A stretch of DNA of 64,000 nucleotides from Halanaeroarchaeum sp. HSR-CO (GTDB lineage Archaea > Halobacteriota > Halobacteria > Halobacteriales > Halobacteriaceae), in the NCBI RefSeq assembly GCF_024972755.1, contig NZ_CP087724.1:1240001-1304000 (forward strand), in the 5' to 3' direction. Position 1 is the stretch's first letter; every line of letters begins with the position of its first letter. Shown here in pieces: positions 1-8,397 of this stretch. The position numbers were made by a program, and so were the translations under genes. The notes beneath the pieces are model-generated. The model did not search any database. It was given only the letters and a program-made list of their open reading frames with translations, and was not told where the DNA came from.

Positions 1-1
1 A

Positions 2-112
2 CGCACTGCGCCAGAATTTTTCGACGACATGGACTTCAGTGCGTTTGGCGGTGACAACTCGGCGTCCACCCGCGGGTTGGGAAATCATATCGGCGGTCCG
101 GAGAATGGGTGA
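2..112 (+). CDS. C-terminal end of an unidentified protein (partial)
   Basis: An open frame runs from the window edge to a TGA at 110-112 and gives 36 residues ending in a Gly/Asn-rich tail (begins RTAPEFFDDMDF). Acidic and aromatic content fits a haloarchaeal protein end, and the next gene starts about 40 bp downstream on the same strand. No family can be assigned from so short a tail. A chance open frame is possible. Confidence 0.4.
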   Translation, partial: RTAPEFFDDMDFSAFGGDNSASTRGLGNHIGGPENG

Positions 113-154
113 ATCTAACGACTAATCCCGCTGAACTGCGGGGTGAGAGACACG

Positions 155-1804
155 ATGATCCGACCAACTCACATACCGACGGACGTCCGGCAGGGAATGA
201 AAATCGCGCGAGCGGAGTGGATACGCCATCATCGTGAATTCGGAACTCCACTGACTGGTCGTCCGGTAATGCTCGTCATCCTGGTCGGAATCGCCAGTGC
301 TCTCGGGTGGCTCGGATTCTCACTGGGACGCGACCTCATCGCTGGACAGCCGCTTCCAGATGGCGTGGTAAGTCTCTTTGTCAGTGCTGCGTTCATCTGG
401 ATGGTTTGGCGAAGTTCGAAGTACACGCACGTTCGATTCGAGGGTCTGAACCCGAATTTCCTGTTGACGGCTGTTCCCGCCAGAACCGCTGCTCTGGGTC
501 TGCTGGGGTTCGTCTACGCGCGACTGCTCACTACGCTCGTTGTGCCGACGCTCGGGATCGCAATGGGCACCGCAATTGGACTCCGGTCGCCAACGGTCGT
601 CCTCACGATCACTCTCGCAAGCGTGTGCGTAGCTGTGCTCGCCGCTGTACTCGGAGCCACCAGTAGACTCGCCGGTCGACTCGTCGCGCTTCGACTCGTG
701 CGAGCACGGTACTATCGAGATCTCTTCATCGTGTTCGGCTGGATTCCGCTCATCATCGCTGCAATGCTTCTGCAAGAGCTGTCATTCTCGCTTACCCCGT
801 TGGCCGGACTCCTCGGTGCGTTACCGCTGGCATGGTTCGTGGACCTCGCGCTCATCGGCACTCCGCCTGAGACGGTCGGCTCACTTCGTCACACGCGACG
901 TGTGGTTGCTCTCCTTGGTACCATAGTCCCGATTTTCACGGCCGGGACGACGCTCCTCGCTCGCCAGGTCTGGGAACACGATTCCACCAGATCGACAGGG
1001 ACTCGCGGTTCACACTCAATTCTCAAAACAGGGGTGGTCGAGCGATTTGTCGGTGAACGCATCCCGCGAGCGATGTACACCGTCGCTCGGGAGCGATGGC
1101 TGATGGAACGCCGGGTTCCACAGGGACTTCTGTCCACGGGCTATGCCCTCCTATTCATGGGCGTAGTTGGGTTCCCAGTGGTCGCACTTGCTGGTGGTAC
1201 AACCAGCTTGCTGGTGTTTTTCGCAGTTACGCTCGGCCTCGTCAGTGGTGTCGCCTTCAGTTCGGATCCAATCGGCACCGAATATCGCGCCTTGGCGATG
1301 CTGTTCACGTCGGTCACCGGCCGGCAATTCGTCGGTGGCTTACTCCTCGCAGCGACCGTAGTCGGTATCCCTCTTATCGCCCTCATCATCGTTCCACTTG
1401 GCATCGTCGGTCCCGTTGGGCTTGGACAGACGTTCTTGATCGCACTCCTCGGCGGTGCCGTCTGTACGTGTACGGCGGCGGTCGCCACTATGGTCGGGCT
1501 GGGCGTCGAGCGGTTCAACTACGCTCCAGTTCCGTTTTTCTTCACCGACGTGCCGATTTACGCGGAAGTGGGCGCTGCTGCGTTCCTACGTCACGGACTG
1601 GTTCTTGCCATCGGAGTGTTCGTCAGTATACCAGCCTTCGTGGGGACCGCTCCGCCGATCTATGGGGCCATTGCAGCCCACGGGGTGCCGACCGTCGTCG
1701 TCCAGATCGGCGCGCTTCTCCTCACACTGTTGCTTGCCGCCATCATCACGAGAATTGCATTCAGGGCTGCAGTACAGCGGTTCCGAGACTATCAACTCGG
1801 GTGA
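155..1804 (+). CDS. ABC exporter permease-like membrane protein
   Basis: The protein is about 549 residues with many hydrophobic segments, arranged as two blocks separated by a soluble stretch near residues 250-330 (arginine-rich, with RIPRAMYTVARERWLMERR). This is the layout of large archaeal ABC-2-type permeases. I chose the ATG at 155; a GTG at 143 in the same frame is also possible. The stop is followed after 10 bp by the ATG of an ABC ATPase, so the two genes almost certainly form one transporter in an operon. The substrate is unknown; similar pairs export drugs, peptides or polymers or serve sodium efflux. The function as a permease is inferred from topology and neighbour, not from a specific motif. 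Confidence 0.75.
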   Translation: MIRPTHIPTDVRQGMKIARAEWIRHHREFGTPLTGRPVMLVILVGIASALGWLGFSLGRDLIAGQPLPDGVVSLFVSAAFIWMVWRSSKYTHVRFEGLNPNFLLTAVPARTAALGLLGFVYARLLTTLVVPTLGIAMGTAIGLRSPTVVLTITLASVCVAVLAAVLGATSRLAGRLVALRLVRARYYRDLFIVFGWIPLIIAAMLLQELSFSLTPLAGLLGALPLAWFVDLALIGTPPETVGSLRHTRRVVALLGTIVPIFTAGTTLLARQVWEHDSTRSTGTRGSHSILKTGVVERFVGERIPRAMYTVARERWLMERRVPQGLLSTGYALLFMGVVGFPVVALAGGTTSLLVFFAVTLGLVSGVAFSSDPIGTEYRALAMLFTSVTGRQFVGGLLLAATVVGIPLIALIIVPLGIVGPVGLGQTFLIALLGGAVCTCTAAVATMVGLGVERFNYAPVPFFFTDVPIYAEVGAAAFLRHGLVLAIGVFVSIPAFVGTAPPIYGAIAAHGVPTVVVQIGALLLTLLLAAIITRIAFRAAVQRFRDYQLG

Positions 1805-1814
1805 CCTCCAGACT

Positions 1815-2642
1815 ATGAGTAACATAACAAACGAAATGCCGAGTGCGGATGAACGAGAACCTCGCACCGGAATGGATACTCAACCAGCAATCAGCACGGA
1901 CGATTTGACGAAGACGTACAGCAACACGACAGCCGTCGATAGCCTCAATCTCACAATCGAACAGGGAGCAGTGTACGGATTCCTCGGTCCGAACGGTGCG
2001 GGAAAAACGACGACAATTCGGATGCTGACGGCGTTACTGCCTCCGACCAGTGGCTCCGGACGCGTCGAGGGGGCATCAATCACAGACCGCGAGGCACTCA
2101 TTGAATACATCGGCTACCTGCCCGAGTCACCACCGATCCACGAGGAGTTCACTGCCCGGGAACAACTCGAATACCACGGCGGGCTACGCAATATGACTCC
2201 AGCTGCCATCGACGACCGGATCGAAACACTCCTCGCCCGATTCGAGTTGACCGACGCTGCCGACGAGCGGATCGCCACGTACTCAAAAGGGATGCGACAG
2301 AAAACCGGGTTAATTCAGGCGATTATGCACGATCCGGAAGTGGTCTTTCTCGACGAGCCAACGTCCGGGCTTGATCCGCGTGCCGCCCGAACAGTACAGG
2401 AGACGATTACGAAGTTGGCCACAGGAGATACCACAGTGTTCCTCTCGACGCACATTCTCCCCGTCGTCGAGGATATTGCGACTTGTGTCGGCATCCTCTA
2501 CGAGGGTGACCTTGTCGCGGAGGGCCACCCCAGCGAACTCACTAACCGCAAAGCAATTGAGGAAGATCAAACGCTCGAAGACGTTTTCCTCGAAGTCACA
2601 ACCGAAGACGACTACCGTGCGAAGGAATCCACCTCGGAGTAA
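1815..2642 (+). CDS. ABC transporter ATP-binding protein
   Basis: This is a 275-residue ATPase. Walker A GPNGAGKTT lies at residues 58-66, followed by the Q-loop region, a degenerate signature (YSKGMRQKTGL) and Walker B with the D-loop (VVFLDEPTSGLDP) and a switch histidine (STHILP). The order and spacing are those of the CcmA/NatA-type ATPases that partner ABC-2 permeases. The frame stays open far upstream inside the permease gene, but the ATG at 1815, 10 bp after the permease stop, is where the family homology begins. It should hydrolyse ATP at the cytoplasmic face to drive the permease encoded just upstream. Confidence 0.93.
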   Translation: MSNITNEMPSADEREPRTGMDTQPAISTDDLTKTYSNTTAVDSLNLTIEQGAVYGFLGPNGAGKTTTIRMLTALLPPTSGSGRVEGASITDREALIEYIGYLPESPPIHEEFTAREQLEYHGGLRNMTPAAIDDRIETLLARFELTDAADERIATYSKGMRQKTGLIQAIMHDPEVVFLDEPTSGLDPRAARTVQETITKLATGDTTVFLSTHILPVVEDIATCVGILYEGDLVAEGHPSELTNRKAIEEDQTLEDVFLEVTTEDDYRAKESTSE

Positions 2643-3134
2643 GTGCTATCCGCGCTTGAATACGGTGAAGGCGTGGGAATAGGGACGAATTCGAACGGTC
2701 GAGGTTGTTGAGTGTGGGGTGACTGAACTACAAATGTAGCACTCAAGGACAATTTCTACGATTAAGATGTATTCTTCACCAGCAAACACTGATTCCTCCG
2801 GGAATCCGGAGTGCTAATTACACAGAATTCCGACGTTTTCTGCAGATTCAATAGGCCGTATATAGACAATAATCAACTTCTCGCTTGCGCTTAAACACCG
2901 TCTGCGGCTTGTATTGATCATGAGGTCGATTCTATTGCTCCAGGCAGTAACAAATCGAAGTGGAATTTCAAAGCGCATTATAACTGCGGGATCGGAGCAT
3001 ACTGTCCGAGTACAGGAATTTCCAAGGGAAGTGGTCAGTGAAAGTACAACCGAAGACTTGCCTGTTACAGTGGTTCAAACACACCCGATTGTTGTAACCT
3101 GTTTTTTAATATCGGACTGTTCAATAATTTCTTG
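2643..3134. other. Intergenic region, AT-richer, no convincing gene
   Basis: About 490 bp without a supported gene. Base composition is clearly AT-richer than the flanks. A 6-bp perfect stem with a GAAT loop (CTCCGG/CCGGAG) sits at 2796-2811. A TATA-like run TTTTTTAATAT at 3102-3112 probably serves the gene starting at 3135. The short open frame inside lacks the acidic composition of haloarchaeal proteins. The stretch may be remnant or integrated DNA. Confidence 0.6.
3102..3112 (+). promoter_or_regulatory. TATA-like promoter element for the sensor-like gene
   Basis: TTTTTTAATAT centred about 28 bp before the ATG at 3135, the spacing expected for a leaderless haloarchaeal transcript. Confidence 0.5.
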
Positions 3135-3806
3135 ATGCCCTCCACTGGCGATCGGAAACACACAGTTCCAGGTGTTATTGCCGCTGTAATTGGTCCGATA
3201 CTTTCTGGACAGACCTACAGGAACCTGTCCTATCTGGTCTTGGCGTTCCCTCTCATGATGCTGTACTGGCCCCTGTTCGGCTTTGGCCTGTTTCTCGGGA
3301 CCCTACTCTCAATTGTGCTTGTGGGAATCGTCATCTTGGTCCTGATGGTCTTCGTGGTGCGAATGCTCGTCACTCTGGAACGGTGGCTTGCGAACTCCCT
3401 ACTTACGGTTTCTTTAGAGGCGCCAGATGATGTCACCCTCAGGAGTGGGACTGGCAGAAACATTCGTGGATATATCGAGGCGGCGAGCACCTGGCGTGGT
3501 TTCGGATTTCTGTCATTGAAGGGTTTCCTCGGTATCATCGGGCTCATGCTTGCCTATGGGTTGGTGCAGGGATTGACATTACTCTCGGCAGTGGTTCGCC
3601 GTCCCCTCAAAGTCAGTTTCGGTGAGGTGAATGGTAACCCTGTAATCTGGACGATCGAAACAGTCCCCGAGACCGCTCTGGCAATGGGAACCGGTGCGAT
3701 TCTCGTACTTCTCGTACTGCACCTGGCTAATGGCTTCGGGTATGTCGCCGAACGAATGGCGATGTCACTATTAGGAAGTTCGGTGGAGGGATCAGATATC
3801 GAGTAA
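3135..3806 (+). CDS. Membrane protein resembling the putative sensor domain family
   Basis: A 223-residue protein. After a basic N-terminus comes the pattern TYRNLSYLVLAFPLMMLYW and a long hydrophobic region (about residues 30-85), then RMLVTLERWLANSLL, a soluble stretch, and two further transmembrane segments near 130-155 and 180-205. This layout matches the membrane sensor domain (PF13796-like) usually fused to histidine kinases or found alone beside ABC transporters in archaea and actinobacteria. Here it stands alone, with no kinase or receiver domain. An ABC exporter pair lies about 0.5 kb upstream. The ATG at 3135 is preferred over the adjacent TTG because a TATA-like element lies 28 bp before it. 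Ligand and output are unknown. Confidence 0.65.
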   Translation: MPSTGDRKHTVPGVIAAVIGPILSGQTYRNLSYLVLAFPLMMLYWPLFGFGLFLGTLLSIVLVGIVILVLMVFVVRMLVTLERWLANSLLTVSLEAPDDVTLRSGTGRNIRGYIEAASTWRGFGFLSLKGFLGIIGLMLAYGLVQGLTLLSAVVRRPLKVSFGEVNGNPVIWTIETVPETALAMGTGAILVLLVLHLANGFGYVAERMAMSLLGSSVEGSDIE

Positions 3807-3955
3807 TATCCATCCCAGAACTGTGAATGGGTGGCGAGTTATCCCACTTGGGGGGATCTTACGATGTCTGCGCGCCATGTGCCATTTATAGCCCTCAGGA
3901 ACGATTCATTGTATTTCGTTTCACGTGATTTTATCCACGCAGCGAGTATGCGAAT

Positions 3956-4378
3956 CTAGAACCGAAGAAATCTCCCACGACGGCGTAGTAGAACGGCAGT
4001 TACTACCAACGGGATTGCCACGTACACCGCTCCAAGTATAAGTAGGTCGGCCATCATACCTACTCTCACAGCCTGAACTACCCCGACCATCGCGGCTGTG
4101 AGTGTTCCGTACCAGCCGATAAGCCTCCGTTGATATACAAAGACTGCTAAGACACCGAGTACAACTCCCACGGCTCCCCATTGTAAACTGGCGACCGTTT
4201 GTGGGTTAATTCCAGCTTCAACGACCGGCCCTGAAAGTTGAGCCAGAATCGCCATCCAAAACGAACCGACTGCGAACACCACTAACACAGCTACGAGACC
4301 GAGAATATCCACTGGAGGACGCCCCTCGCCTTTCCGCTCAAAAAAACAGGAAACGTTCCAGCTCGCTTGGATACGCAT
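3956..4378 (-). CDS. Small integral membrane protein, unknown function
   Basis: The 140-residue product has four hydrophobic segments (about residues 25-47, 60-80, 88-108 and 112-132) and a strongly basic C-terminus (RRRGRFLRF). The N-terminal 20 residues are hydrophilic and not haloarchaea-typical, so the true start may be a later codon near residue 24. I do not recognise the family. It is convergent with the sensor-like gene. Composition is less acidic than average, in keeping with the accessory character of the region. Confidence 0.55.
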   Translation of the reverse strand: MRIQASWNVSCFFERKGEGRPPVDILGLVAVLVVFAVGSFWMAILAQLSGPVVEAGINPQTVASLQWGAVGVVLGVLAVFVYQRRLIGWYGTLTAAMVGVVQAVRVGMMADLLILGAVYVAIPLVVTAVLLRRRGRFLRF

Positions 4379-4520
4379 CGCCCCATAATCTTGGCGAATA
4401 TACCTAATTCTTTGTGTTTACCGAAATCACTCACCACATCAAGGCGGATTAGCACCATTTGCGTTGAGTGAAACAGCCGCTCTGTAGGGGTGCGAATCTA
4501 TCGGTAGAATGCGTCTATGA

Positions 4521-4949
4521 TCAGCATTCGATGTCAGCGACCTGGGCTAACTGTGGGCGCTCGTCACTGGGATGTGCATACCAGAAATGGAACCGGAGAC
4601 AGTAGTCCTCGTCGAGATTATTCACACCAAGAATCTCAACGCCCCCTGCGAAGTCCTCGACGGCTCCATGTAACGCGACTGGAGAGATATCTTCGTCCGG
4701 GGTCATCGTCACTCGCTGGTCAACGCCCCCATCGACACGGTATGAATCCCAGTCCAGCACACCAGACTCGGTTTCGAGCGCGAGGTGGAACGTCCGTGCC
4801 CGGTCGTCCGTATTCCGGAGTTCGACATTCACTTCTCTGAGGGACCCGTCGGACGTGAACGGAGCTATACAGCCAGTGAGTCCGGATAACGCGGCGGTCG
4901 CGCCGAGGAGGACTTGGCGGCGTTGCACCTTTTCGGCTACATCCGGCAC
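4521..4949 (-). CDS. Tat-exported lipoprotein, unknown function
   Basis: 142 residues. The N-terminus carries twin arginines at positions 10-11 (RRQVLL), a hydrophobic stretch and a lipobox LTGC with cysteine 27, the hallmark of Tat-dependent haloarchaeal lipoproteins. The mature part is acidic, contains an Ig-like or beta-rich pattern (VELRNTDDRARTFHLALE) and a second cysteine pair region near the C-terminus. It would be anchored on the outer face of the membrane. Similar proteins are common orphan lipoproteins in Halobacteria; no ligand can be named. No operon partner is evident. Confidence 0.75.
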   Translation of the reverse strand: MPDVAEKVQRRQVLLGATAALSGLTGCIAPFTSDGSLREVNVELRNTDDRARTFHLALETESGVLDWDSYRVDGGVDQRVTMTPDEDISPVALHGAVEDFAGGVEILGVNNLDEDYCLRFHFWYAHPSDERPQLAQVADIEC

Positions 4950-5123
4950 TGGGAAGTATGTTACCTGTATTTCCCACCAATCCGATTCGTCATCTGAGAA
5001 TCACTCATTGCAGGATTCGCGTCCTGTATCCAGCACGGCATTTCTATCGACTCCTGAGTATACCAACTGAGCCACAGCGATGTAAATCCAAAGCTTGCTC
5101 CGGTCCCCATCGTCGCGACCGGA

Positions 5124-5620
5124 CTACTCCACGGGCCGGACTAGGTCGCCGTCTCGTTGGACCCGGTCGAACGTCGAGAGATACGCGATCCGGTCGTGAA
5201 TCTCGTCGGCATCCAGTTCCAGTTCAGCGATCAGTTCGTCGACGGTCATCGACTTGTCGAGTACCTGAAGGACTTCGAGCCCCCGGTAGTATCTATTCGT
5301 GAGCTCCTGGATGCGGGTCTCAATCGGTGTGGTCACCCCGTACCGCTCCTCGAGTTCGACTACGGCCTCGTTCGCGAACGTGGCGAACTGATCGTCCCCC
5401 AGGCGTTCGATCTGGGCTTCGAGCTCATTCAGGACGACATCGTAGTCGAGGCCGGCCCGTACGAGCCCATTCATGTCATCGATGTCGTCGTCGCTCCCTT
5501 GAGGTCGCGCAGCGACATCGCGCCACCACCGATCAGGTAGACCGTGAGCGGTTCAGATAGCCCGTCCCCGATTCGCTGGAATTCGTTCTCGATGGACTCG
5601 CGTCCAAATGTTGGTCTCAT
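5124..5620 (-). pseudogene. Broken DUF6036-type nucleotidyltransferase (toxin-like partner)
   Basis: The gene starts with an ATG at 5620 that overlaps the stop of the upstream regulator by four bases (TCAT on the plus strand). It reads 49 residues containing VYLIGGGAMSLRDLKGAT, then stops at 5471. The remainder (about 116 residues, from a DDIDDMNGLVRAGLDYDVV-like stretch to the stop at 5124) lies in another frame. From memory of the haloarchaeal family, the intact protein is about 200 residues, with a nucleotidyltransferase core between these parts. That core of roughly 100 residues is missing, so this looks like an internal deletion that also shifted the frame. The short GACG and GACATCGA-type sequences at the junction could have served as microhomology. 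The catalytic region being absent, the product should be inactive. Confidence 0.7.
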
Positions 5621-6543
5621 TGTGGTAGTGGCACCTCGTATTCAGCCGCCAACTCCTGGAACACGTCCCACTCCGGGACCCTGTCGTCGTCAACCCCGCC
5701 GCGCGTCTCAAGGTAGCGGAGCAGGGCGTCGATTTCGTCTTCGAGTTCATACTTCGCCGCCTGCTCTCGGAGATCCGCTTCGTCGACGTCGACGTGGCTG
5801 AGCAGGAGGAGGCAGTACGAACGGTGGCGGCTACCGTCGTCGATGAGCAGCGTGTGACAGCACAGTTCCGCCGGCGAGACTGCGTCGAGCTCCTCGGAGT
5901 AGACGTAGTAGCGGTGGCCGGTAAGCAGGAACTGGAGGTCGAAGGCCGCGAACCGAGCGAGGCCAGTTTCGTGGAACGCCTCCGCGTCGATCTCCGTCTC
6001 GGCCTGAGCGAGAAATTCGTCGTAGTCCTCCCAGAGAATCGTACCCTTCGGGGCGACGGCTTCGAGGCGTTGGCGATGCAGATGGTGTGCGAGTTCGCAG
6101 GCGAACTCGTGGAGGCGGTCGAAGTCCCCGTTGAAATCGTAGTGGCCGTCGGCCGTCCCGACGAGACCCCGGTCGCGAAACCGCTTGAGGACTCGGTTGA
6201 CCGTGTTGCGGTAGTTGTCGCTGCGGTCGGCGATCTCGGAGACGGTTCGCGGCTGGTCAAGGTAGTACAGCACCTCGAGTGCTTTGCCGGTCAGTAGTTC
6301 GGGGAAGTCAATGTGGGTATACTGGCGGACGAGGTCCTGGTAGAGTTCGACGGCGCGAGCATCCGACGGGACGACTCGTTTTCGCCGCCCGTCGCGTTCC
6401 GTGTAGACGAGCCCCTTCTCGACGAGGTCGCCGACGGCACGAGAGAGGTAACTCTCGCTGTGGTCAAGCTTCGTTGCGAGGTCGGAGATCGTGTCGCCGC
6501 GGTTAACCGTGGCGAGGACCTCGAGTTCGATGCGACGGAGCAC
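5617..6543 (-). CDS. Winged-helix regulator paired with a nucleotidyltransferase (TA-like)
   Basis: 308 residues from a GTG at 6543. Two winged-helix modules are visible: residues 1-65 (ISDLATKLDHSESYLSRAV) and about 75-140 (VSEIADRSDNYRNTVNRVL), followed by a C-terminal domain of unknown fold rich in Asp/Glu. The GTG is favoured because TATATT-rich DNA at 6565-6574 is 26 bp upstream, ideal for a leaderless transcript; longer upstream frames would read through this promoter. Gene order (regulator first, nucleotidyltransferase second, 4-bp overlap) resembles AbiEi/AbiEii-like toxin-antitoxin systems, in which the HTH protein is the antitoxin and autorepressor. Here the partner is disrupted, so this may be an orphan antitoxin-like regulator. 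The assignment to a toxin-antitoxin role is inference. Confidence 0.8.
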   Translation of the reverse strand: MLRRIELEVLATVNRGDTISDLATKLDHSESYLSRAVGDLVEKGLVYTERDGRRKRVVPSDARAVELYQDLVRQYTHIDFPELLTGKALEVLYYLDQPRTVSEIADRSDNYRNTVNRVLKRFRDRGLVGTADGHYDFNGDFDRLHEFACELAHHLHRQRLEAVAPKGTILWEDYDEFLAQAETEIDAEAFHETGLARFAAFDLQFLLTGHRYYVYSEELDAVSPAELCCHTLLIDDGSRHRSYCLLLLSHVDVDEADLREQAAKYELEDEIDALLRYLETRGGVDDDRVPEWDVFQELAAEYEVPLPQ

Positions 6544-6564
6544 GTTGTAACATAGCACGAAACT

Positions 6565-6574
6565 AATATATAAA
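6565..6574 (-). promoter_or_regulatory. TATA box of the winged-helix/nucleotidyltransferase operon
   Basis: Plus-strand AATATATAAA, reading TTTATATATT toward the gene, centred 26 bp before the GTG at 6543. It argues for a leaderless mRNA starting at that codon. Confidence 0.7.
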
Positions 6575-6758
6575 TGGATTTCGACCAGTGTTACATTCAA
6601 CAGTCCACATATCGCTAGTTTAGATGTAGCGAATCGCATGACTGAGAAGCCACGATTCAGAATCGGTCGGTAATCGAACGAAATCCACTATACGAGTCAA
6701 TTTCGGTAATTAAACGATACACTGCTGTCTGTCGGATTTGGAACGTTCGATAAACCAA

Positions 6759-6833
6759 CGGGCGCTGCAGGATTCGAACCCGCGGCCCCTTGGTCCGAAG
6801 CCAAGTGCTCTGTCCAAGCTGAGCTAAGCGCCC
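6759..6833 (-). tRNA. tRNA-Arg (anticodon TCG)
   Basis: Reading the minus strand gives a cloverleaf of 75 nt. The acceptor stem is GGGCGCT pairing with AGCGCCC, with discriminator G. The D arm has TTAGCTCAG..., the anticodon arm is CTTGG-CTTCGGA-CCAAG with anticodon TCG, and the T arm contains GGGTTCGAATC. TCG decodes CGA (and wobble) arginine codons. No intron is seen and CCA is not encoded. Confidence 0.95.
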
Positions 6834-6955
6834 GCAATACGACGTAAGCCGAGATGGGTGTTAAACTTCCCGATGCGAGATTGCGACACCCTGGACCGAC
6901 CGGCATTCACCGCCCCGAGACCAACGTCTTTGCCTCGCGCCCGCAAATACCTGCT

Positions 6956-7423
6956 ATGCTCACTACTGAGACGCCCGCGCCACCATTCGAACTCCCGAAC
7001 CAACACGGTGAAACCGTCTCACTTTCAGCGTTCGACGGGCAGTACGTCGTCGTGTACTTCTATCCCCGGGCAGACACCCCCGGCTGTACGACCGAAGCCT
7101 GTGAATTTCGAGATTCCTGGGACGAGTACGCGGAGGCGAACGTGGGCGTGGTCGGCATCAGCGACGACCCGGTGAAGGACCTCGCCGATTTCGCCGGGAA
7201 ATACGATCTCCCCTTCGACCTGTTAAGCGACGAGGACGGGTCGGTCTCCGCCCGGTACGACACGTACGGGGAGAAGAACATGTTCGGAAACACCTTCGAT
7301 GGCGTCTTCCGGAACACGTACGTCGTGGGGCCGGAGGGCTCCATCGTAGCGACATTCGAAGGTGTCGATCCCGAGGAACACGCCACGGAAGTTCTCGAGG
7401 CCATCGAACAGCGACGGGAGTGA
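6956..7423 (+). CDS. bcp: Thioredoxin-dependent peroxiredoxin (Bcp type)
   Basis: 155 residues. The peroxidatic motif YPRADTPGCTTEACEFRD places catalytic Cys44 with the resolving Cys49 five residues on, characteristic of atypical 2-Cys Bcp/PrxQ enzymes. They reduce hydrogen peroxide and organic hydroperoxides with electrons from thioredoxin in the cytoplasm. The thioredoxin-fold context (EAVSL...VVYFYP, then GISDDP and YGVxxx-like regions) is complete and the length is normal. The ATG at 6956 was chosen because homology begins there; the frame extends upstream through the space before the divergent tRNA gene. No operon partner is clear. Confidence 0.95.
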   Translation: MLTTETPAPPFELPNQHGETVSLSAFDGQYVVVYFYPRADTPGCTTEACEFRDSWDEYAEANVGVVGISDDPVKDLADFAGKYDLPFDLLSDEDGSVSARYDTYGEKNMFGNTFDGVFRNTYVVGPEGSIVATFEGVDPEEHATEVLEAIEQRRE

Positions 7424-7467
7424 ATCGGGACTGCGATTCGGCCGGGTCGCCGACCGGGATTCGACCG

Positions 7468-7475
7468 CTTTATTG
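7468..7475 (+). promoter_or_regulatory. TATA-like element before the prenyltransferase gene
   Basis: CTTTATTG centred 27 bp before the ATG at 7499, typical of a leaderless haloarchaeal promoter. Confidence 0.5.
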
Positions 7476-7498
7476 TGCCGCGCTGGACTTTCGGTGAC

Positions 7499-8341
7499 AT
7501 GGACACCGACGCCCTTCGTGGCTATTTCGAACTCGCCCGTCCTACCAACACGTTCGTGGCGGGCGTGCTCACGTTCGTCGGTGCGTTCGTCGCGGGAGGA
7601 GCGGTAACTCGTCCGATACTCGCGGGGGCGGCAGTCCTCGCGACCTGGCTCGCAACCGCTGCTGGGAACGCGATCAATGACTACTTCGACCGGGATATCG
7701 ATCGCATCAACGCCCCGGATCGAGCAATCCCACGGGGTGCGGTATCGCCACGAGGGGCGCTGGTCTACAGCGGCGTGCTATTCGCTGGAGCCGTCGTATT
7801 TGCAGTATTGTTGCCCCCGTTGGCCATTGCTATCGCAGCGATCAACCTCGTCGCACTTGTGGCATACACCCGCGTATTCAAGGGACTCCCGGGGGCTGGG
7901 AACGCCGTCGTTGCGTATCTCGGCGGGAGTACGTTCCTCTTCGGTGCGGCTGCTGTGGGCGACGTCCGGGCAGGATCCGTCCTGTTCGCGCTCGCGGCGC
8001 TCTCAACGTTCACTCGCGAGGTGATCAAGGATGTAGAGGACATCGCTGGCGATCGCGCCGAGGGATTGCGTACGCTTCCGATCGTCGTGGGCGAACGTCG
8101 ATCACTTCTCGTCGCCGGTTTCGTCCTCGTGATAGCGGTCGCAGCGAGTCCGATGCCATTCCTCTGGGGCATCTTCGGCCTTCCCTATCTCGTCGTCGTG
8201 GTGCCGGCCGACGTCGTGATGGTCGCGGCGGTGGTACTCGCCTTCGACGATCCCACGACCGGGCAACAACTCCTGAAATATGGGATGTTCCTCGCGGCCA
8301 TGGCATTCGTCGTCGGGCGTCTCGCCGTCGTCCTCGGGTGA
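7499..8341 (+). CDS. UbiA-family prenyltransferase, likely DGGGP synthase
   Basis: 280 residues with 8-9 transmembrane segments. The first aspartate-rich motif NDYFDRDIDR (N60, D61, D64, D68) and the later VIKDVEDIAGDRAEG are the Mg-prenyl-diphosphate binding sites of the UbiA superfamily. The N-terminal pattern ELARPTNTFVAG and the second motif fit archaeal geranylgeranylglyceryl-phosphate geranylgeranyltransferase. That enzyme adds the second C20 chain to make digeranylgeranylglyceryl phosphate, the unsaturated core of archaeal membrane lipids. It acts in the cytoplasmic membrane. The start at 7499 is supported by the TATA-like element 27 bp before it. A related menaquinone or heme prenyltransferase is less likely. 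Confidence 0.85.
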   Translation: MDTDALRGYFELARPTNTFVAGVLTFVGAFVAGGAVTRPILAGAAVLATWLATAAGNAINDYFDRDIDRINAPDRAIPRGAVSPRGALVYSGVLFAGAVVFAVLLPPLAIAIAAINLVALVAYTRVFKGLPGAGNAVVAYLGGSTFLFGAAAVGDVRAGSVLFALAALSTFTREVIKDVEDIAGDRAEGLRTLPIVVGERRSLLVAGFVLVIAVAASPMPFLWGIFGLPYLVVVVPADVVMVAAVVLAFDDPTTGQQLLKYGMFLAAMAFVVGRLAVVLG

Positions 8342-8397
8342 CTGGCCGGGGTTCGACGACCTACAGCTTCTTGTCCCAGGCTGGCGAAGACGCCGGT

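Noticed and set aside
2796-2811. Hairpin as a rho-independent terminator
   Set aside because: No T-run follows the stem, and it is over 150 bp past the ATPase stop.
2914-3135. Short open frame upstream of the sensor-like gene
   Set aside because: No motif, no promoter at the expected distance, and composition not acidic.
5124-5620. Programmed frameshift in the nucleotidyltransferase gene
   Set aside because: No slippery sequence or downstream structure is seen and the missing core of about 100 residues could not be restored by a shift; a deletion explains it better.
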